From Flavobacterium omnivorum (lineage in GTDB: Bacteria > Bacteroidota > Bacteroidia > Flavobacteriales > Flavobacteriaceae), in the NCBI RefSeq assembly GCF_900099915.1, contig NZ_FNDB01000006.1:1-64000 (forward strand): a stretch of 64,000 bases of DNA, in the 5' to 3' direction. Shown here piece by piece: positions 9,374 to 20,918 of the stretch. Each line of letters starts with the position of its first letter. The stretch's first letter is position 1. The translations under genes and the position numbers were made by a program. The notes below the pieces were generated by a model. The model made no database searches. It was not told where the DNA came from and saw only the letters and a program-made list of their open reading frames with translations.

Positions 9374-11278
9374 TTATTTTTTCTTCTGTTGTGCCTTTTG
9401 AGCTTCGGCTTGTTCCATCACTTCTTGAAGTTTTTTCTGGAATTTACCTTGTTTCTTCGGCTCTTTCAATTTGTTCTCTTGAATTTGAGCATGAATTTTG
9501 TCACTGTCAATAAAGTATCTTTTGATGACAATCATAATTCCAATAGTAATTAGATTCGAAATAAAGTTATATAAACTTAATCCCGCACCATAACTATTAA
9601 AGAAAAATAACATCATTATTGGCGATACATAGATCATGATTTTCATCATCTTAGCCATGTCTGGCATGCCCTCTTGTTGTGGAGCAGCCATTTGCTGGTC
9701 GCCAGAAGTCATTTTCATATAAAAGAAAATGGCTATCGAAGCAAGTACAGGAAACAAACTGATGTGATTTCCGTAAAAAGGAATATAAAAAGGCAATCTA
9801 ATTACCTCATCAAAAGACGATAAATCATCTGCCCAAAGGAAACTTTTTTGTCTCAACTCAAAAGCCGAAGGGAAAAACTGAAACGAAGCGTACATAAATG
9901 GCAATTGAATCAAAGCTGGAATACAACCTGCCATAGGATTCACGCCCGCTTTGTTATATAACTTCATCGTTTCCTGTTGCTTTTTCATTGGGTCTTTTTT
10001 GAATTTTTCACCCAATTCTGTTATTTCAGGACGCAATACCTTCATCTTCGCTTGTGACAAGAATGATTTGAAAGTTATAGGCGACATTGCAATTTTTATC
10101 AGAATCGTAAAAATGATAATCGCAATTCCGTAAGCAATGTAAGAACTTAAAAATCCGAATAACGGGATAAAAATAAACTTGTTAATCCATCCGAAAATAC
10201 CCCAACCTAGCGAGATAATTTTTTCAAGATTCAGGTCGTATGATTTTAAAGTTTTATAATCCGTTGGACCAAAATACCAACTCATTTTGTGATCTAATTC
10301 CCCATTGGTAAACGCCAAAGGAATGTTAGCTTTAAATTGTTTGGTAAAAGTAGTATCTACTTTATCATCGTTCACCAAGTTATCTGACTTCACTTTTGCT
10401 GTTGCCAAAGGTGTTTTTGATAAAAGAATCGTACAGAAAAAGTGCTGTTTGAAAGCGATAAAAGTTGCTTTTTCAAGATCTGAGTCTTCTGTTTGACCTA
10501 AACCAGCATAATCAATTTTACCATCTTCATGTTCGAAATAGATTTCAGTATAACGGTTTTCATAAGAAACACTTTTCTCATTTCTGTATGTTTTTAAATT
10601 CCATTCTAAATCCAGTGGTTTTGCCGTATTCAATACTTTATTCAACCCTTGAGAACGAATATCAAAACCAATCATATAATCGTTTGGTTTCAAAATGTAT
10701 TTATATTCCAAGAATTCATTGGCTCCTGCTTTCAATTTCATAGACAATATTTGATCTGCTCCAACTTTCGTTAAAGTAGGTTCAAAATATAAATCTTTTG
10801 AGTTTAAAGTACGATTATCACTGGTTAGTAATTGCACATTTAAATTAGCATTATTGTCTTTTACCAATTGAACTAATTGTCCGGAACCTTTCTTAAACTT
10901 TTCGAATTGCTTCAAAGTTGCTTCTACAATATATCCTCCTTTATTGGCAATTGTCAGCTTCACCAAATCGTTTTCGATAGTGGTTACACCCGCTTTCGCA
11001 GAAGGAAGCGTCGCAGAATACGCAAAATTCCCTAGTGTCTTTTGTAATTGCGCCAATTGAGTTGAATCTCCAGTTGCTGCTACTGCAACCGTAGCTTTTG
11101 CCACAGTCTTTTGTTCTAAATCCTTGGCTTTAGCTTCTCTAATCAACAACTCTTTTTGTGCTTTTTCAGCTGCAACCACTTTCGGGTCCGGTTGATTTTG
11201 GTACATGATAAAAACCAAAATACCAAAAATTAATGCAAAACCTATAATCGAATTGAGGTCAAATTTTTTTTGTTCCAT
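9374..11278 (-). CDS. yidC: Membrane protein insertase YidC
   Basis: YidC inserts and folds inner-membrane proteins with or without SecYEG. The 634-aa Gram-negative-type protein has an N-terminal membrane anchor (about residues 11-27), a large periplasmic P1 beta-domain (to about residue 350) and the conserved five-helix core. The core includes the cytoplasmic hairpin FKSFLSQAKMKVLRPEI and the segment GVNPMAGCIPALIQLPFM. The tail is Lys-rich and cytoplasmic. The start is 59 nt beyond the pyrG stop on the same strand, so the two are probably co-transcribed. Confidence 0.95.
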   Translation of the reverse strand: MEQKKFDLNSIIGFALIFGILVFIMYQNQPDPKVVAAEKAQKELLIREAKAKDLEQKTVAKATVAVAATGDSTQLAQLQKTLGNFAYSATLPSAKAGVTTIENDLVKLTIANKGGYIVEATLKQFEKFKKGSGQLVQLVKDNNANLNVQLLTSDNRTLNSKDLYFEPTLTKVGADQILSMKLKAGANEFLEYKYILKPNDYMIGFDIRSQGLNKVLNTAKPLDLEWNLKTYRNEKSVSYENRYTEIYFEHEDGKIDYAGLGQTEDSDLEKATFIAFKQHFFCTILLSKTPLATAKVKSDNLVNDDKVDTTFTKQFKANIPLAFTNGELDHKMSWYFGPTDYKTLKSYDLNLEKIISLGWGIFGWINKFIFIPLFGFLSSYIAYGIAIIIFTILIKIAMSPITFKSFLSQAKMKVLRPEITELGEKFKKDPMKKQQETMKLYNKAGVNPMAGCIPALIQLPFMYASFQFFPSAFELRQKSFLWADDLSSFDEVIRLPFYIPFYGNHISLFPVLASIAIFFYMKMTSGDQQMAAPQQEGMPDMAKMMKIMIYVSPIMMLFFFNSYGAGLSLYNFISNLITIGIMIVIKRYFIDSDKIHAQIQENKLKEPKKQGKFQKKLQEVMEQAEAQKAQQKKK

Positions 11279-11337
11279 TATAATATTTAAAAAGTTTAAT
11301 CTAATTAGTTTACCGTTTGATGAATTGTTTCAAAAAA

Positions 11338-13008
<1,671 letters not shown>

Positions 13009-13030
13009 TTATAAATTGTCAAATTGAAAA

Positions 13031-13264
13031 TTAAATCGGTTTTGGGTACCGTTTTTTTATATTTCGAATTAACTCTTCTAGACCATTGAGTTTTAATTCA
13101 TAAATTAATTTCAATTGTTCTCCCAATTCTCCTTTTGGAAACCCTTTATTACTGTACCACACAATATAATATTCCGGAATATCAATAAGAAACCATCCTT
13201 CATATTTACCAAAAGGCATTTTAGTATGAGCGAGTTTGATGAGTTGTTTTTGGTTTTGATCCAT
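13031..13264 (-). CDS. DUF3820 family protein
   Basis: The 77-aa protein has the compact DUF3820 signature: MPFGKYEGWFLIDIPEYYIVWY followed by a GFPKGELGEQL stretch. The family is widespread, small and soluble; its biochemical role is not established. There is no signal peptide or membrane segment. The gene sits about 80 nt downstream of the OsmC gene on the same strand and may be the tail of that unit. Confidence 0.8.
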   Translation of the reverse strand: MDQNQKQLIKLAHTKMPFGKYEGWFLIDIPEYYIVWYSNKGFPKGELGEQLKLIYELKLNGLEELIRNIKKRYPKPI

Positions 13265-13346
13265 TTTTTATAAAAAAAGAAGCAAGAGAATAAGAAACTA
13301 GAACCATTAATGCTTCCTGTATCTTCTATCCTGCTCCTAAATCTCT

Positions 13347-13748
13347 TTATTTCCAGTTAAAAATTATTCGTTTCTCAATTTCAGGATGCAAGCTTAAGAA
13401 AACAGGACAAGTCATTGCCACTCTTTCCAGTATGGTTCTGTTTTTATCCTCAATCGTTCCGTACATTTCAAAAGCAATTTCTATCGCACCGATTCGCCTT
13501 GGTTCTACATTCATAATTTTAATTACTTCGGCGGTGGAACCTGTCAAATCAACTTCCATTTCTCGTGCCTTTATTCCCATTATCGTCATCATGCAAGTTG
13601 CTAATGCGTTTGCAACAGTGTCCGTTGGAGAAAAAGCCTCCCCTTTACCATTATTATCTACCGGTGCATCTGAAAGAATTTCGGTTCCAGATTGCAAATG
13701 AATTGAAGACGTTCTCAAATCTCCTAAATAAGTCACTATTGATGTCAT
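13347..13748 (-). CDS. OsmC/Ohr family protein
   Basis: The 133-aa protein belongs to the OsmC/Ohr family, whose members reduce organic peroxides through a reactive cysteine pair. The family core NALATCMMTIMGIKAREMEVDL carries the first Cys (about residue 52), and MTCPVFLSLHPEIEKRI carries the second (about residue 114). Both peroxidatic positions are therefore present. Its ATG overlaps the stop of the upstream LysM gene by one base (TAATG), indicating translational coupling. Confidence 0.85.
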   Translation of the reverse strand: MTSIVTYLGDLRTSSIHLQSGTEILSDAPVDNNGKGEAFSPTDTVANALATCMMTIMGIKAREMEVDLTGSTAEVIKIMNVEPRRIGAIEIAFEMYGTIEDKNRTILERVAMTCPVFLSLHPEIEKRIIFNWK

Positions 13749-15691
13749 TAATTCGCTTCTTTTATGGTTAAATCCGTGTCATAATATAAAATATAGATTC
13801 CTTTATTGATATAACCGCCGTCCTCTTTTTTATAAAATTCGAATTTATTGTCAATTTGCTCCGTTGCGGTACTATCAATTGTTTCTTGGTATTTTTTATC
13901 CTGTGACAAACGCAGCATGGTATCAAAAGTAATATCAAATCCTCGCGTAGCAAAATCACTAGGATCAATCTTGTTTTTCTTTCTAAACTCTTTTTGAAAA
14001 ATCAAAGCCTCAGGAGATTCGTTTTCTCGAGTAACTGAAGGATACATTAATTTCAGTTTAGTCAGATTTACATAACTTATTTCATCCGTATCTAATGTTT
14101 CATTTGACTCCAGAATAACAAGTTGTACTTTGTATGATGACATAGCACCTAACATAGTGGCTATTGTTGATTTTATCATACCAGTATTTGCGGTTTCCAT
14201 CACTACATAATTCACTTTATCTTTCACAAACAAGCTTTTCAAATTTTCAGGCGATACTCCTCCGTTTGCGTTAAGTGCTGCAAAACGCACGTCTTTGTGA
14301 TTTTCTTTAATAAATTGAATAACGGATCCTTTCTTTCTATCAACTACTGCCACTATATTACCGCCTTTTGAACGCATGTAATCGAACATGGCGTTTTTGA
14401 CTGCGTCTGGATCTGGGATTGATTGAAAAATATTAGCATAGGATACACCCAAGTCTTTTGACAGTGGCGATATAACGGGCACTTGATTTGGCATTAAAAT
14501 TTCGGCAGTTTTTTCGACATTACTTTGATAGAAAGGACCAATAATAGCGTCTGAAACTTCCAAATTATTTTTTTCTATTAGCGATGCAACAGCAGAACTA
14601 TTTTTTGTTTCCTCTGAATCCAATATATTTATTTCAAAGTTAAGTCCTAGTGTTTTGGCGGAATCAATAGCCATCAAAGCACCTGCATAAAAATCCAATG
14701 TCATATTTAGAAATTTATCTTTTTTCAAACGCGTAACCATCGAATTAATGGTATCTCCTTCAATTTTTGAAACATTAAAAGGCAAAAGCAGCGTTAATTT
14801 TTTTCTGCTATTATTTGCACTACTTTTTGACAATTCCGCATACTCCTTTTTACTTTCTGGAGTAAGCGCTAATGTTGAAGGAATTCTCAAAACCATACCT
14901 TCAATTACACCTTGTGCTAATTCTGGATTAATTGTTATCAATTCCTCTTGAGTTACACCTGTCATTTTTGACAAGCTAAACAGCGTCTCTTTCGGTTTTA
15001 CGACATAATTTAGGTAATTGGTTGTAGGTATAGTTTTTACAGGATTTGTGACAACAGCCTCTTTTTTTGACTCTACAGCTTTAGGGATTTTTTCTACTTT
15101 AGGAGCTTTTCCCTTAATTAATAATTTGAATCTTTCTGGCAAATTAGATACCACTCCAGGATTCTTACGCTCTAACTCTTCAATAGTAATTCCGTATTGC
15201 TTGGCAATTGAATACTTTGTTTCTTTTGGAAGTACGTAGTGAAACACTACTTTTTCTGAGATTTCAGCTGCACTCTTTTGAACTTTATTGGAAGGGATAG
15301 TAAGTGATTGCCCTATTTGAAGTCCTTCTTTTTCCAGAAATGGATTAGCTTGTTTTAAAGCTTCGTCAGAAATTCCATATTTCTTTTCAATACCATATAG
15401 CGTTTCTTTAGGCATTACCTGATGCGTTACAGCCACATTTCCTTTTTTAGCTGGAAGAATGGCTACTTTTTTGCCAGAACTTTTAGGAATTAGTAAAACA
15501 CTATTTGGTTTTAATCCAGTTTGTGCATCCGGATTCAATTGATAAATATCATACGGAGTTACATTATATTTTTGAGCAATCTGACTGATTGTTTCCCCTT
15601 TTTCGACCTTGTGTGTAGTTGTTTTACTTTGTGCAAAAACACTAAAATTAAAACACAAAGCTGTCATACAAATCGCAAAAAAATATTTCAT
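13748..15691 (-). CDS. LysM-repeat protein with periplasmic-binding-like domain
   Basis: This 647-aa exported protein has a signal peptide (FFAICMTALCFNFSVFAQ). Four LysM peptidoglycan-binding modules follow, at about residues 27-72, 88-132, 150-195 and 228-272, each with the pattern hxVxxxETxxxIaxxyxxxxxxlxxxNP. From about residue 290 the rest resembles a type I periplasmic binding protein (LTLLLPFN..., DFYAGALMAID, GPFYQSN). Bacteroidetes annotation often calls this layout an ABC-type substrate-binding protein, but no transporter is adjacent. I start at the ATG at 15691; the preceding codon is GTG. OsmC is translationally coupled downstream. Confidence 0.8.
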   Translation of the reverse strand: MKYFFAICMTALCFNFSVFAQSKTTTHKVEKGETISQIAQKYNVTPYDIYQLNPDAQTGLKPNSVLLIPKSSGKKVAILPAKKGNVAVTHQVMPKETLYGIEKKYGISDEALKQANPFLEKEGLQIGQSLTIPSNKVQKSAAEISEKVVFHYVLPKETKYSIAKQYGITIEELERKNPGVVSNLPERFKLLIKGKAPKVEKIPKAVESKKEAVVTNPVKTIPTTNYLNYVVKPKETLFSLSKMTGVTQEELITINPELAQGVIEGMVLRIPSTLALTPESKKEYAELSKSSANNSRKKLTLLLPFNVSKIEGDTINSMVTRLKKDKFLNMTLDFYAGALMAIDSAKTLGLNFEINILDSEETKNSSAVASLIEKNNLEVSDAIIGPFYQSNVEKTAEILMPNQVPVISPLSKDLGVSYANIFQSIPDPDAVKNAMFDYMRSKGGNIVAVVDRKKGSVIQFIKENHKDVRFAALNANGGVSPENLKSLFVKDKVNYVVMETANTGMIKSTIATMLGAMSSYKVQLVILESNETLDTDEISYVNLTKLKLMYPSVTRENESPEALIFQKEFRKKNKIDPSDFATRGFDITFDTMLRLSQDKKYQETIDSTATEQIDNKFEFYKKEDGGYINKGIYILYYDTDLTIKEAN

Positions 15692-15810
15692 CACTTTTAA
15701 TTATAAATTATTTAATAAAGTAACGGTATCAAATTTTATTCCAAAAATCTGATACCGTTTTATAACGAACATTCGATCTAGCTGTTCAAAGGATATAAAA
15801 AACTAAATTA

Positions 15811-17340
15811 TTATTCCCATTCAATAGTTGCCGGTGGTTTTGAGCTGATGTCATACACCACCCTATTGACTCCTTTTACTTTATTGATAATATCATTTGA
15901 AATTTTCATCAAGAAATCATACGGTAAATGCACCCAGTCCGCTGTCATTCCGTCCGTAGATTCTACTGCGCGAAGTGCCACCACTTTTTCATACGTACGT
16001 TCATCACCCATAACTCCTACGCTATTTACAGGAAGCAAAATTGCTCCTGCTTGCCAAACTTTATCATATAAACCCCAAGATTTCAATCCGTCAATAAAAA
16101 CAGCATCTACATCTTGCAAAATTTGCACTTTTTCCGGTGTGATATCGCCTAGAATTCTAATTGATAATCCTGGCCCTGGAAAAGGATGTCTTCCTAATAA
16201 TTCTGGGTCAATACCCAGTGAAGCTCCTACTCTACGCACTTCATCTTTAAAAAGCATACGGAGCGGCTCCACAATTTTCAGTTTCATATAATCCGGTAAA
16301 CCACCCACATTATGGTGCGATTTTATAGTTGCTGAAGGCCCTTTTACAGAGACCGATTCAATAACATCAGGATATATTGTCCCTTGAGCCAACCATTTTA
16401 CATCTTTTATAAGGTGTGATTCATCATCGAAAACTTCGATAAATACACGCCCAATAATTTTACGCTTAGTTTCCGGGTCACTTACACCTGCTAATTCAGA
16501 TAAGAAACGATCTCCAGCATCAACTCCTTTTACGTTCAAACCCATTCCTTTGTATTGGTCTAAAACGTTTTGGAACTCGTTTTTACGAAGCAAACCATTA
16601 TTTACAAAAATACAGTATAGATTTTTTCCAATAGCTTGGTGCAGTAAAACTGCCGCCACGGTAGAATCTACTCCACCTGACAGTCCTAGAACTACTTTAT
16701 CATCTTGCAATTTTTCCTTTAATTCAGACACCATTTCTTCAACAAAGGCATTTGGTGTAAAGTTTTGAGGAACTTCTGCAATTTTAACTAAAAAGTTTTC
16801 CAGCATTTTTGATCCATCGGTAGAATGAAAAACCTCAGGATGGTATTGAATAGCATAAGTTGTTTCGCCTTCAATTTTGTAAGCAGCAAATTCCACATCA
16901 TGCGTACTTGCCAGTTTTACTCCATTTGAAGGTAATACTTTTATACTGTCGCTATGACTCATCCAAACCTGACTATTCTCTGAAACTCCTTCAAAGAATA
17001 CTTCATCTTCTTTTATGTAAGATAAATTCGCTCTACCATATTCTCTTGTATTTGAAGCTGCTACTTCGCCTCCACTAAAATGAGCTAAGTATTGTGCTCC
17101 GTAACATACGGCAAGCATTGGTAATTTACCTCTAATTTGAGATAAATCAGGATGTGGTACATCTTCTGCTCGCACAGAAAAAGGGCTACCTCCAAGAATT
17201 ACTGCTTTATAAGAAGACAAATCACTCGGAAAATGATTGTAAGGGAAAATTTCGCAGAATATATTTAATTCGCGAACTCTACGCGCAATAAGTTGTGTGT
17301 ATTGCGATCCGAAATCTAAAATAAGGACGTTGTGTTGCAT
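15811..17340 (-). CDS. guaA: GMP synthase (glutamine-hydrolysing)
   Basis: GuaA converts XMP to GMP. The N-terminal glutaminase has its Cys in [12 protein letters not shown] and the His-Glu pair in [11 protein letters not shown]. The ATP-pyrophosphatase domain has the PP-loop [13 protein letters not shown], and the C-terminal dimerisation domain ends [10 protein letters not shown] start at the ATG at 17340 ([11 protein letters not shown]). The TTG at 17346 lies inside the promoter box (17344-17351). The message is therefore predicted to be leaderless. Confidence 0.95.
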   Translation of the reverse strand: MQHNVLILDFGSQYTQLIARRVRELNIFCEIFPYNHFPSDLSSYKAVILGGSPFSVRAEDVPHPDLSQIRGKLPMLAVCYGAQYLAHFSGGEVAASNTREYGRANLSYIKEDEVFFEGVSENSQVWMSHSDSIKVLPSNGVKLASTHDVEFAAYKIEGETTYAIQYHPEVFHSTDGSKMLENFLVKIAEVPQNFTPNAFVEEMVSELKEKLQDDKVVLGLSGGVDSTVAAVLLHQAIGKNLYCIFVNNGLLRKNEFQNVLDQYKGMGLNVKGVDAGDRFLSELAGVSDPETKRKIIGRVFIEVFDDESHLIKDVKWLAQGTIYPDVIESVSVKGPSATIKSHHNVGGLPDYMKLKIVEPLRMLFKDEVRRVGASLGIDPELLGRHPFPGPGLSIRILGDITPEKVQILQDVDAVFIDGLKSWGLYDKVWQAGAILLPVNSVGVMGDERTYEKVVALRAVESTDGMTADWVHLPYDFLMKISNDIINKVKGVNRVVYDISSKPPATIEWE

Positions 17341-17343
17341 GCG

Positions 17344-17351
17344 CAAAAATA
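17344..17351 (-). promoter_or_regulatory. -7 promoter box directly before guaA
   Basis: TATTTTTG is a perfect TAnnTTTG match ending 3 nt from the guaA ATG. The expected transcription start falls on or beside the start codon. Confidence 0.55.
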
Positions 17352-17504
17352 CTTTTTATATTTTGAATTGAAAAATCGAATTTTGAAAAATATTTATTTT
17401 ATTTTTTATGCTCTAATAATCTCTTACCTCTCGTAAAAACCGAAGCGCTAGCATCCATCAAAAGTAACTTTTTTTACACGGTAGGCTTTAAGGCTATAAA
17501 GATG

Positions 17505-17512
17505 TATCTTTG
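17505..17512 (+). promoter_or_regulatory. -7 promoter box of the lipoprotein gene at 17543
   Basis: TATCTTTG matches TAnnTTTG exactly and lies 30 nt before the ATG. It overlaps the TTG at 17510 that begins the longer open frame, which rules that start out. Confidence 0.6.
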
Positions 17513-17542
17513 TGGCCTTTACCTATAATAAAGATAAAAAAA

Positions 17543-18070
17543 ATGAAACTTAAAAAATGTATTGCTATCACAATTTTTGGGCTTGTAGCCCTATCTTGTA
17601 GTGTGATTGATGATTTATTGACTTTTTCAATAGACAATCAAACTACTGTTACTATTCCAAGCGGTTTTCCTGTCAATACTGCATTTGAATTAATCACTCC
17701 AGATATTACCTCCAATTCAAGTTCTGAATTTGAGAACAACAATACAAAAGCGGAATTGGTTAAAGATGTAAGACTAAAAGAACTGAAATTGACGGTAACT
17801 AATCCTGCTAATAAATCGTTTTCATTTTTGAAATCCATACGTATGTACATTTCTACCAATGACAGTGATGAAATTGAATTGGCTTTTTTAACCGATATAA
17901 ACTCCACTTCAAATACAATAGATCTAACGTGTACTTCCGAAAAATTAGACAAATACATTAAAGCGCCTAGTTTCAGATTAAGAATTTCAGCGGTGACAAA
18001 AGAAACTATTACCCAAGATATCGCCTTAAAAGCAGCGATGAAATTTCAAGTTACTGCCGATCCTTTTTAG
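17543..18070 (+). CDS. Hypothetical lipoprotein
   Basis: The 175-aa protein (from ATG 17543) has a lipoprotein signal peptide: KLKKCIAITIFGLVALSC, with the lipobox Cys at about residue 19. The mature part is a small beta-rich domain containing NPANKSFSFLKSIRMYIST. The Ser/Thr-rich opening is typical of outer-membrane lipoproteins in this phylum. I do not recognise a family. The gene is monocistronic, with its own promoter and a strong terminator downstream. Confidence 0.7.
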   Translation: MKLKKCIAITIFGLVALSCSVIDDLLTFSIDNQTTVTIPSGFPVNTAFELITPDITSNSSSEFENNNTKAELVKDVRLKELKLTVTNPANKSFSFLKSIRMYISTNDSDEIELAFLTDINSTSNTIDLTCTSEKLDKYIKAPSFRLRISAVTKETITQDIALKAAMKFQVTADPF

Positions 18071-18126
18071 TAGAGGAGTAAGCTGAGCATCTTTTGTAAA
18101 AATTTAATTATGCTGTGAAATCGCAT

Positions 18127-18173
18127 AAAAAAAAACAGACTCCTGAAATTATTCAGGAGTCTGTTTTTTTTTT
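18127..18173. terminator. Bidirectional intrinsic terminator
   Basis: A 12-bp stem (CAGACTCCTGAA / TTCAGGAGTCTG) with loop ATTA is flanked by a 9-nt A-run and a 10-nt T-run. It separates the convergent lipoprotein gene and the 222-aa secreted protein gene. Confidence 0.85.
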
Positions 18174-18199
18174 ATAATCCTTGCAACTACAAGTACAAA

Positions 18200-18868
18200 C
18201 TACTCTTTCACTAAAATAATTGTAGCCTTGAATCCCGTACCAAGATTCCATTGACTTCCAGAAATTAAAGCTCCCTTATCATCATAAACCTTAAATTCAG
18301 CAGTATTTGGACCAGAACTCCCTTGATTTAACGCTTCAAAATCGATCTTATTGAATCCTTTCTCCAATACAATTTCAAAGCCTTTGAAAGCACTATCCAA
18401 GTTTACTTGATTCTGAATCACTTTATCATTCAAATACACTCTAATTTGATCTCCATCGACATAAGCTGCATCACGATACATAACCTTTGCCGTAACAGAT
18501 CCTGTTTGATAATTACCTAAATTCTGATTTTTTCGATATACAATACCTTGTGAATTATCTTCTTTTTTATTCCACTTGTCTTTATATACATCTCCCGGAT
18601 TAATAAATTCATTCTTTGGAGTCATCGAAAAATTATTTGCAGGCGTAATCGTGCGTGAAGGACTCGGGTTTGGGTTGAATATTTCTGGATTCTTAAATAC
18701 ATTTGGCGTCTTAATCGGCGGAATATCTGCTTTTGGAGGAATTGTCTTTTTTATTTTGGGGGCATTAGTTTTAGGTGGAATCGCTTTAAATTTGGAACTA
18801 AATTCACTTTGAGCATAGCTACTCAAAGACATGCTGATCATAATCATTAAAAATAAAATCCTTTTCAT
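18200..18868 (-). CDS. Secreted Pro/Lys-rich hypothetical protein
   Basis: The 222-aa protein has a signal peptide (MKRILFLMIMISMSLSSYAQ). A low-complexity Pro/Lys/Ile linker follows (about residues 30-85, e.g. PPKTNAPKIKKTIPPKADIP). A C-terminal beta-sandwich-like domain (about residues 120-222) ends LGTGFKATIILVKE. The C-terminal part describes a vector-like or filament-binding fold in no family I can name. The linker suggests the folded domain is held away from the envelope. The gene is monocistronic. Confidence 0.65.
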   Translation of the reverse strand: MKRILFLMIMISMSLSSYAQSEFSSKFKAIPPKTNAPKIKKTIPPKADIPPIKTPNVFKNPEIFNPNPSPSRTITPANNFSMTPKNEFINPGDVYKDKWNKKEDNSQGIVYRKNQNLGNYQTGSVTAKVMYRDAAYVDGDQIRVYLNDKVIQNQVNLDSAFKGFEIVLEKGFNKIDFEALNQGSSGPNTAEFKVYDDKGALISGSQWNLGTGFKATIILVKE

Positions 18869-19147
18869 AACTTTCTAAATTAGTTTATCAGTGCTTGTAA
18901 AATTTTAAAAATAAAAAACCAATTGTATTTATTCAAAAATTAGGCAACAATTTAACTTTCATTTATAACTCCCAAATCTGCCTTTTATTACATTTTAGAA
19001 AACAAAACGGTTAAAACTCACCACTTCAAATTCGAACTTTTTAATCAAAAATTGGTCTTTTTATTTCACTTTTTTTTTCTAACTTGCAAATAGTATGCCA
19101 CAACAAAAACACCATTTCGGTTTTGTACCTACTTAAAAAATAAAAAA

Positions 19148-19558
19148 ATGAAAAGAGAAAATATATTGACAGGTTCACCTTGGGAAGATAAAATGGGTTA
19201 TTGCAGAGCGGTACGCATTGGAAACACTATCGAAGTTTCCGGAACCGTGGCTCTGGTAGATGGCGAAAAAGTAAAAGCTACTGATGCGTATGCACAAACA
19301 ATGAACATAATGGAACGCGTAAAAGTAGTTCTAGAAGACTTAAAAGTCAGTATGGAAGACGTTATAAGAACCCGTATATTTACGACAGATATAACTACTT
19401 TTGAAGATGTAGCCAAAGCGCATGCTCACTTTTTTAAAGACATAAAACCCGCTACCGGTTTCTATGAAATCAGCAAACTAGTAGCTCCTGAATATTTAGT
19501 AGAAATTGAATTTACCGCAATAGCCACTGAAAAACCATTAATTCAAGAAGGATTATAA
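19148..19558 (+). CDS. RidA/YjgF/Rid family protein
   Basis: The 136-aa protein is a member of the Rid family, several of which hydrolyse reactive enamine/imine intermediates from PLP enzymes. Visible are the family core GNTIEVSGTVALVDGE, the middle phrase VIRTRIFTTDI carrying the Arg that binds the substrate carboxylate, and the ending LVEIEFTAIA. Length is typical. The CLC gene starts 35 nt downstream on the same strand and may be co-transcribed. Which Rid subfamily it belongs to is not certain. Confidence 0.85.
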   Translation: MKRENILTGSPWEDKMGYCRAVRIGNTIEVSGTVALVDGEKVKATDAYAQTMNIMERVKVVLEDLKVSMEDVIRTRIFTTDITTFEDVAKAHAHFFKDIKPATGFYEISKLVAPEYLVEIEFTAIATEKPLIQEGL

Positions 19559-19592
19559 TACTTTTGTCAAAATACTTTGCTGCCTTTTACTA

Positions 19593-20849
19593 ATGATTCT
19601 AGAAAAAACCAAAAAAACTTCTTCGCTTCTATTCCAATGGATTTTCATCTGTAGCATAGTAGGCGTTTTATCTGGATCGGCATCTGCATTTTTTCTTGTC
19701 GCTTTAGAATGGGTTACGCAAATCAGAGAAAACAACAGCTGGATTGTTTGGCTTTTGCCAATAGGCGGCCTCTTAATAGGATTGGGATATCATTACTGGG
19801 GAGAATCAGTCGTTAAAGGGAATAATTTATTATTGGAAGAATACGAATATCCACAGCAAACTATTCCATTAAAAATGGCTCCTTTAGTGCTTTTAGGCAC
19901 TTTAATAACACATCTTTTTGGCGGGTCGGCGGGTCGAGAAGGAACAGCAGTACAAATGGGCGGCGCCATTTCAGACCAGTTTACAAAGCTATTTCAACTC
20001 GATTCTTCCGAAAGAAAAACAATACTTATTCTAGGAATTAGTGCGGGGTTCGCCTCCATTTTTGGGACACCTTTGGCTGGAGCCGTATTCGCTTTAGAAG
20101 TTGTTTATTTCAGTAAAATCAATTTAAGAAGCATCTTATTGTCTTTTCTAGTTGCTTACATAGCCTATTTTACGGTAGCACTGTGGCAGGTGCAACACAC
20201 CCATTATGCAATTCCTTTTGTACCAGCAATAACCGTTATCAATTTGTTTTGGGTAGTATTTGTGAGTATTCTATTTGGCTTAGCCGCTATGCTTTTTTCC
20301 AAAAGCACGCACTTGTGGAGTCACTTGTTCTCAAAAATAATAGCCTTTCCTTCTCTTCGTCCCTTTGTAGGAGGAATTATTCTAGCTGTAGCATTATTTT
20401 TTATTGGAACAACAAAATTTGCAGGTCTAGGCATTCCAGTTATCGTTGATGCTTTTACAATTCCTAATGCTCCATCTGATTTCCTGCTCAAAATATTATT
20501 TACCGGTTTTACATTAGGCGCTGGCTTTAAAGGTGGTGAAGTCACGCCATTGTTCTTTGTTGGTGCCACTTTGGGAAGCGCCTTATCACTGCTAGTTCCC
20601 TTACCAATAGCCCTTTTAGCAGGAATGGGATTTGTGGCTGTTTTTTCGGGCGCGACTCACACGCCTATTGCCTGTACCGTAATGGGATTGGAACTTTTTG
20701 GGATTGAAAGTGGTCTTTTCATTGGACTAGCTTGCGGAATTGCTTATTTTAGTTCGGGTTCCATGGGAATTTATAAAGCCCAAATAGTTAGAGGAGCAAA
20801 ATACTACGTATACCAAAAATTGAAAAGAAAAAAAACCGACTTTTTATAA
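19593..20849 (+). CDS. CLC-family anion channel/antiporter
   Basis: This is a 418-aa, roughly ten-helix CLC protein. Conserved pieces are GGSAGREGTAVQMG, with the gating Glu; GTPLAGAVFALEV; and GFKGGEVTPLFFVGATLG. The first anion-site motif (GSGIP in chloride CLCs) is replaced by a KGNNLLLEE segment, and GREGP reads GREGT. These departures recall the fluoride/proton antiporter branch (CLC-F), but that is inference from two motifs. No fluoride riboswitch was recognised upstream. It follows the Rid gene by 35 nt. Confidence 0.85.
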   Translation: MILEKTKKTSSLLFQWIFICSIVGVLSGSASAFFLVALEWVTQIRENNSWIVWLLPIGGLLIGLGYHYWGESVVKGNNLLLEEYEYPQQTIPLKMAPLVLLGTLITHLFGGSAGREGTAVQMGGAISDQFTKLFQLDSSERKTILILGISAGFASIFGTPLAGAVFALEVVYFSKINLRSILLSFLVAYIAYFTVALWQVQHTHYAIPFVPAITVINLFWVVFVSILFGLAAMLFSKSTHLWSHLFSKIIAFPSLRPFVGGIILAVALFFIGTTKFAGLGIPVIVDAFTIPNAPSDFLLKILFTGFTLGAGFKGGEVTPLFFVGATLGSALSLLVPLPIALLAGMGFVAVFSGATHTPIACTVMGLELFGIESGLFIGLACGIAYFSSGSMGIYKAQIVRGAKYYVYQKLKRKKTDFL

Positions 20850-20904
20850 CCTTCTAAAAGTTTGTTAATTGTATAAATGATTTCAACTTTACATTAAAAA
20901 AATG

Positions 20905-20912
20905 TAATTTCG
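20905..20912 (+). promoter_or_regulatory. -7-like promoter box before nrnA
   Basis: TAATTTCG differs from TAnnTTTG at one base and lies 7 nt before the ATG at 20919, with TTTG at about 20862. It is a second candidate for a leaderless start. Confidence 0.35.
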
Positions 20913-20918
20913 CAGACT

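Noticed and set aside
19559..19592. Fluoride riboswitch before the CLC gene
   Set aside because: The gap is only 34 nt and lacks the conserved crcB aptamer sequence.
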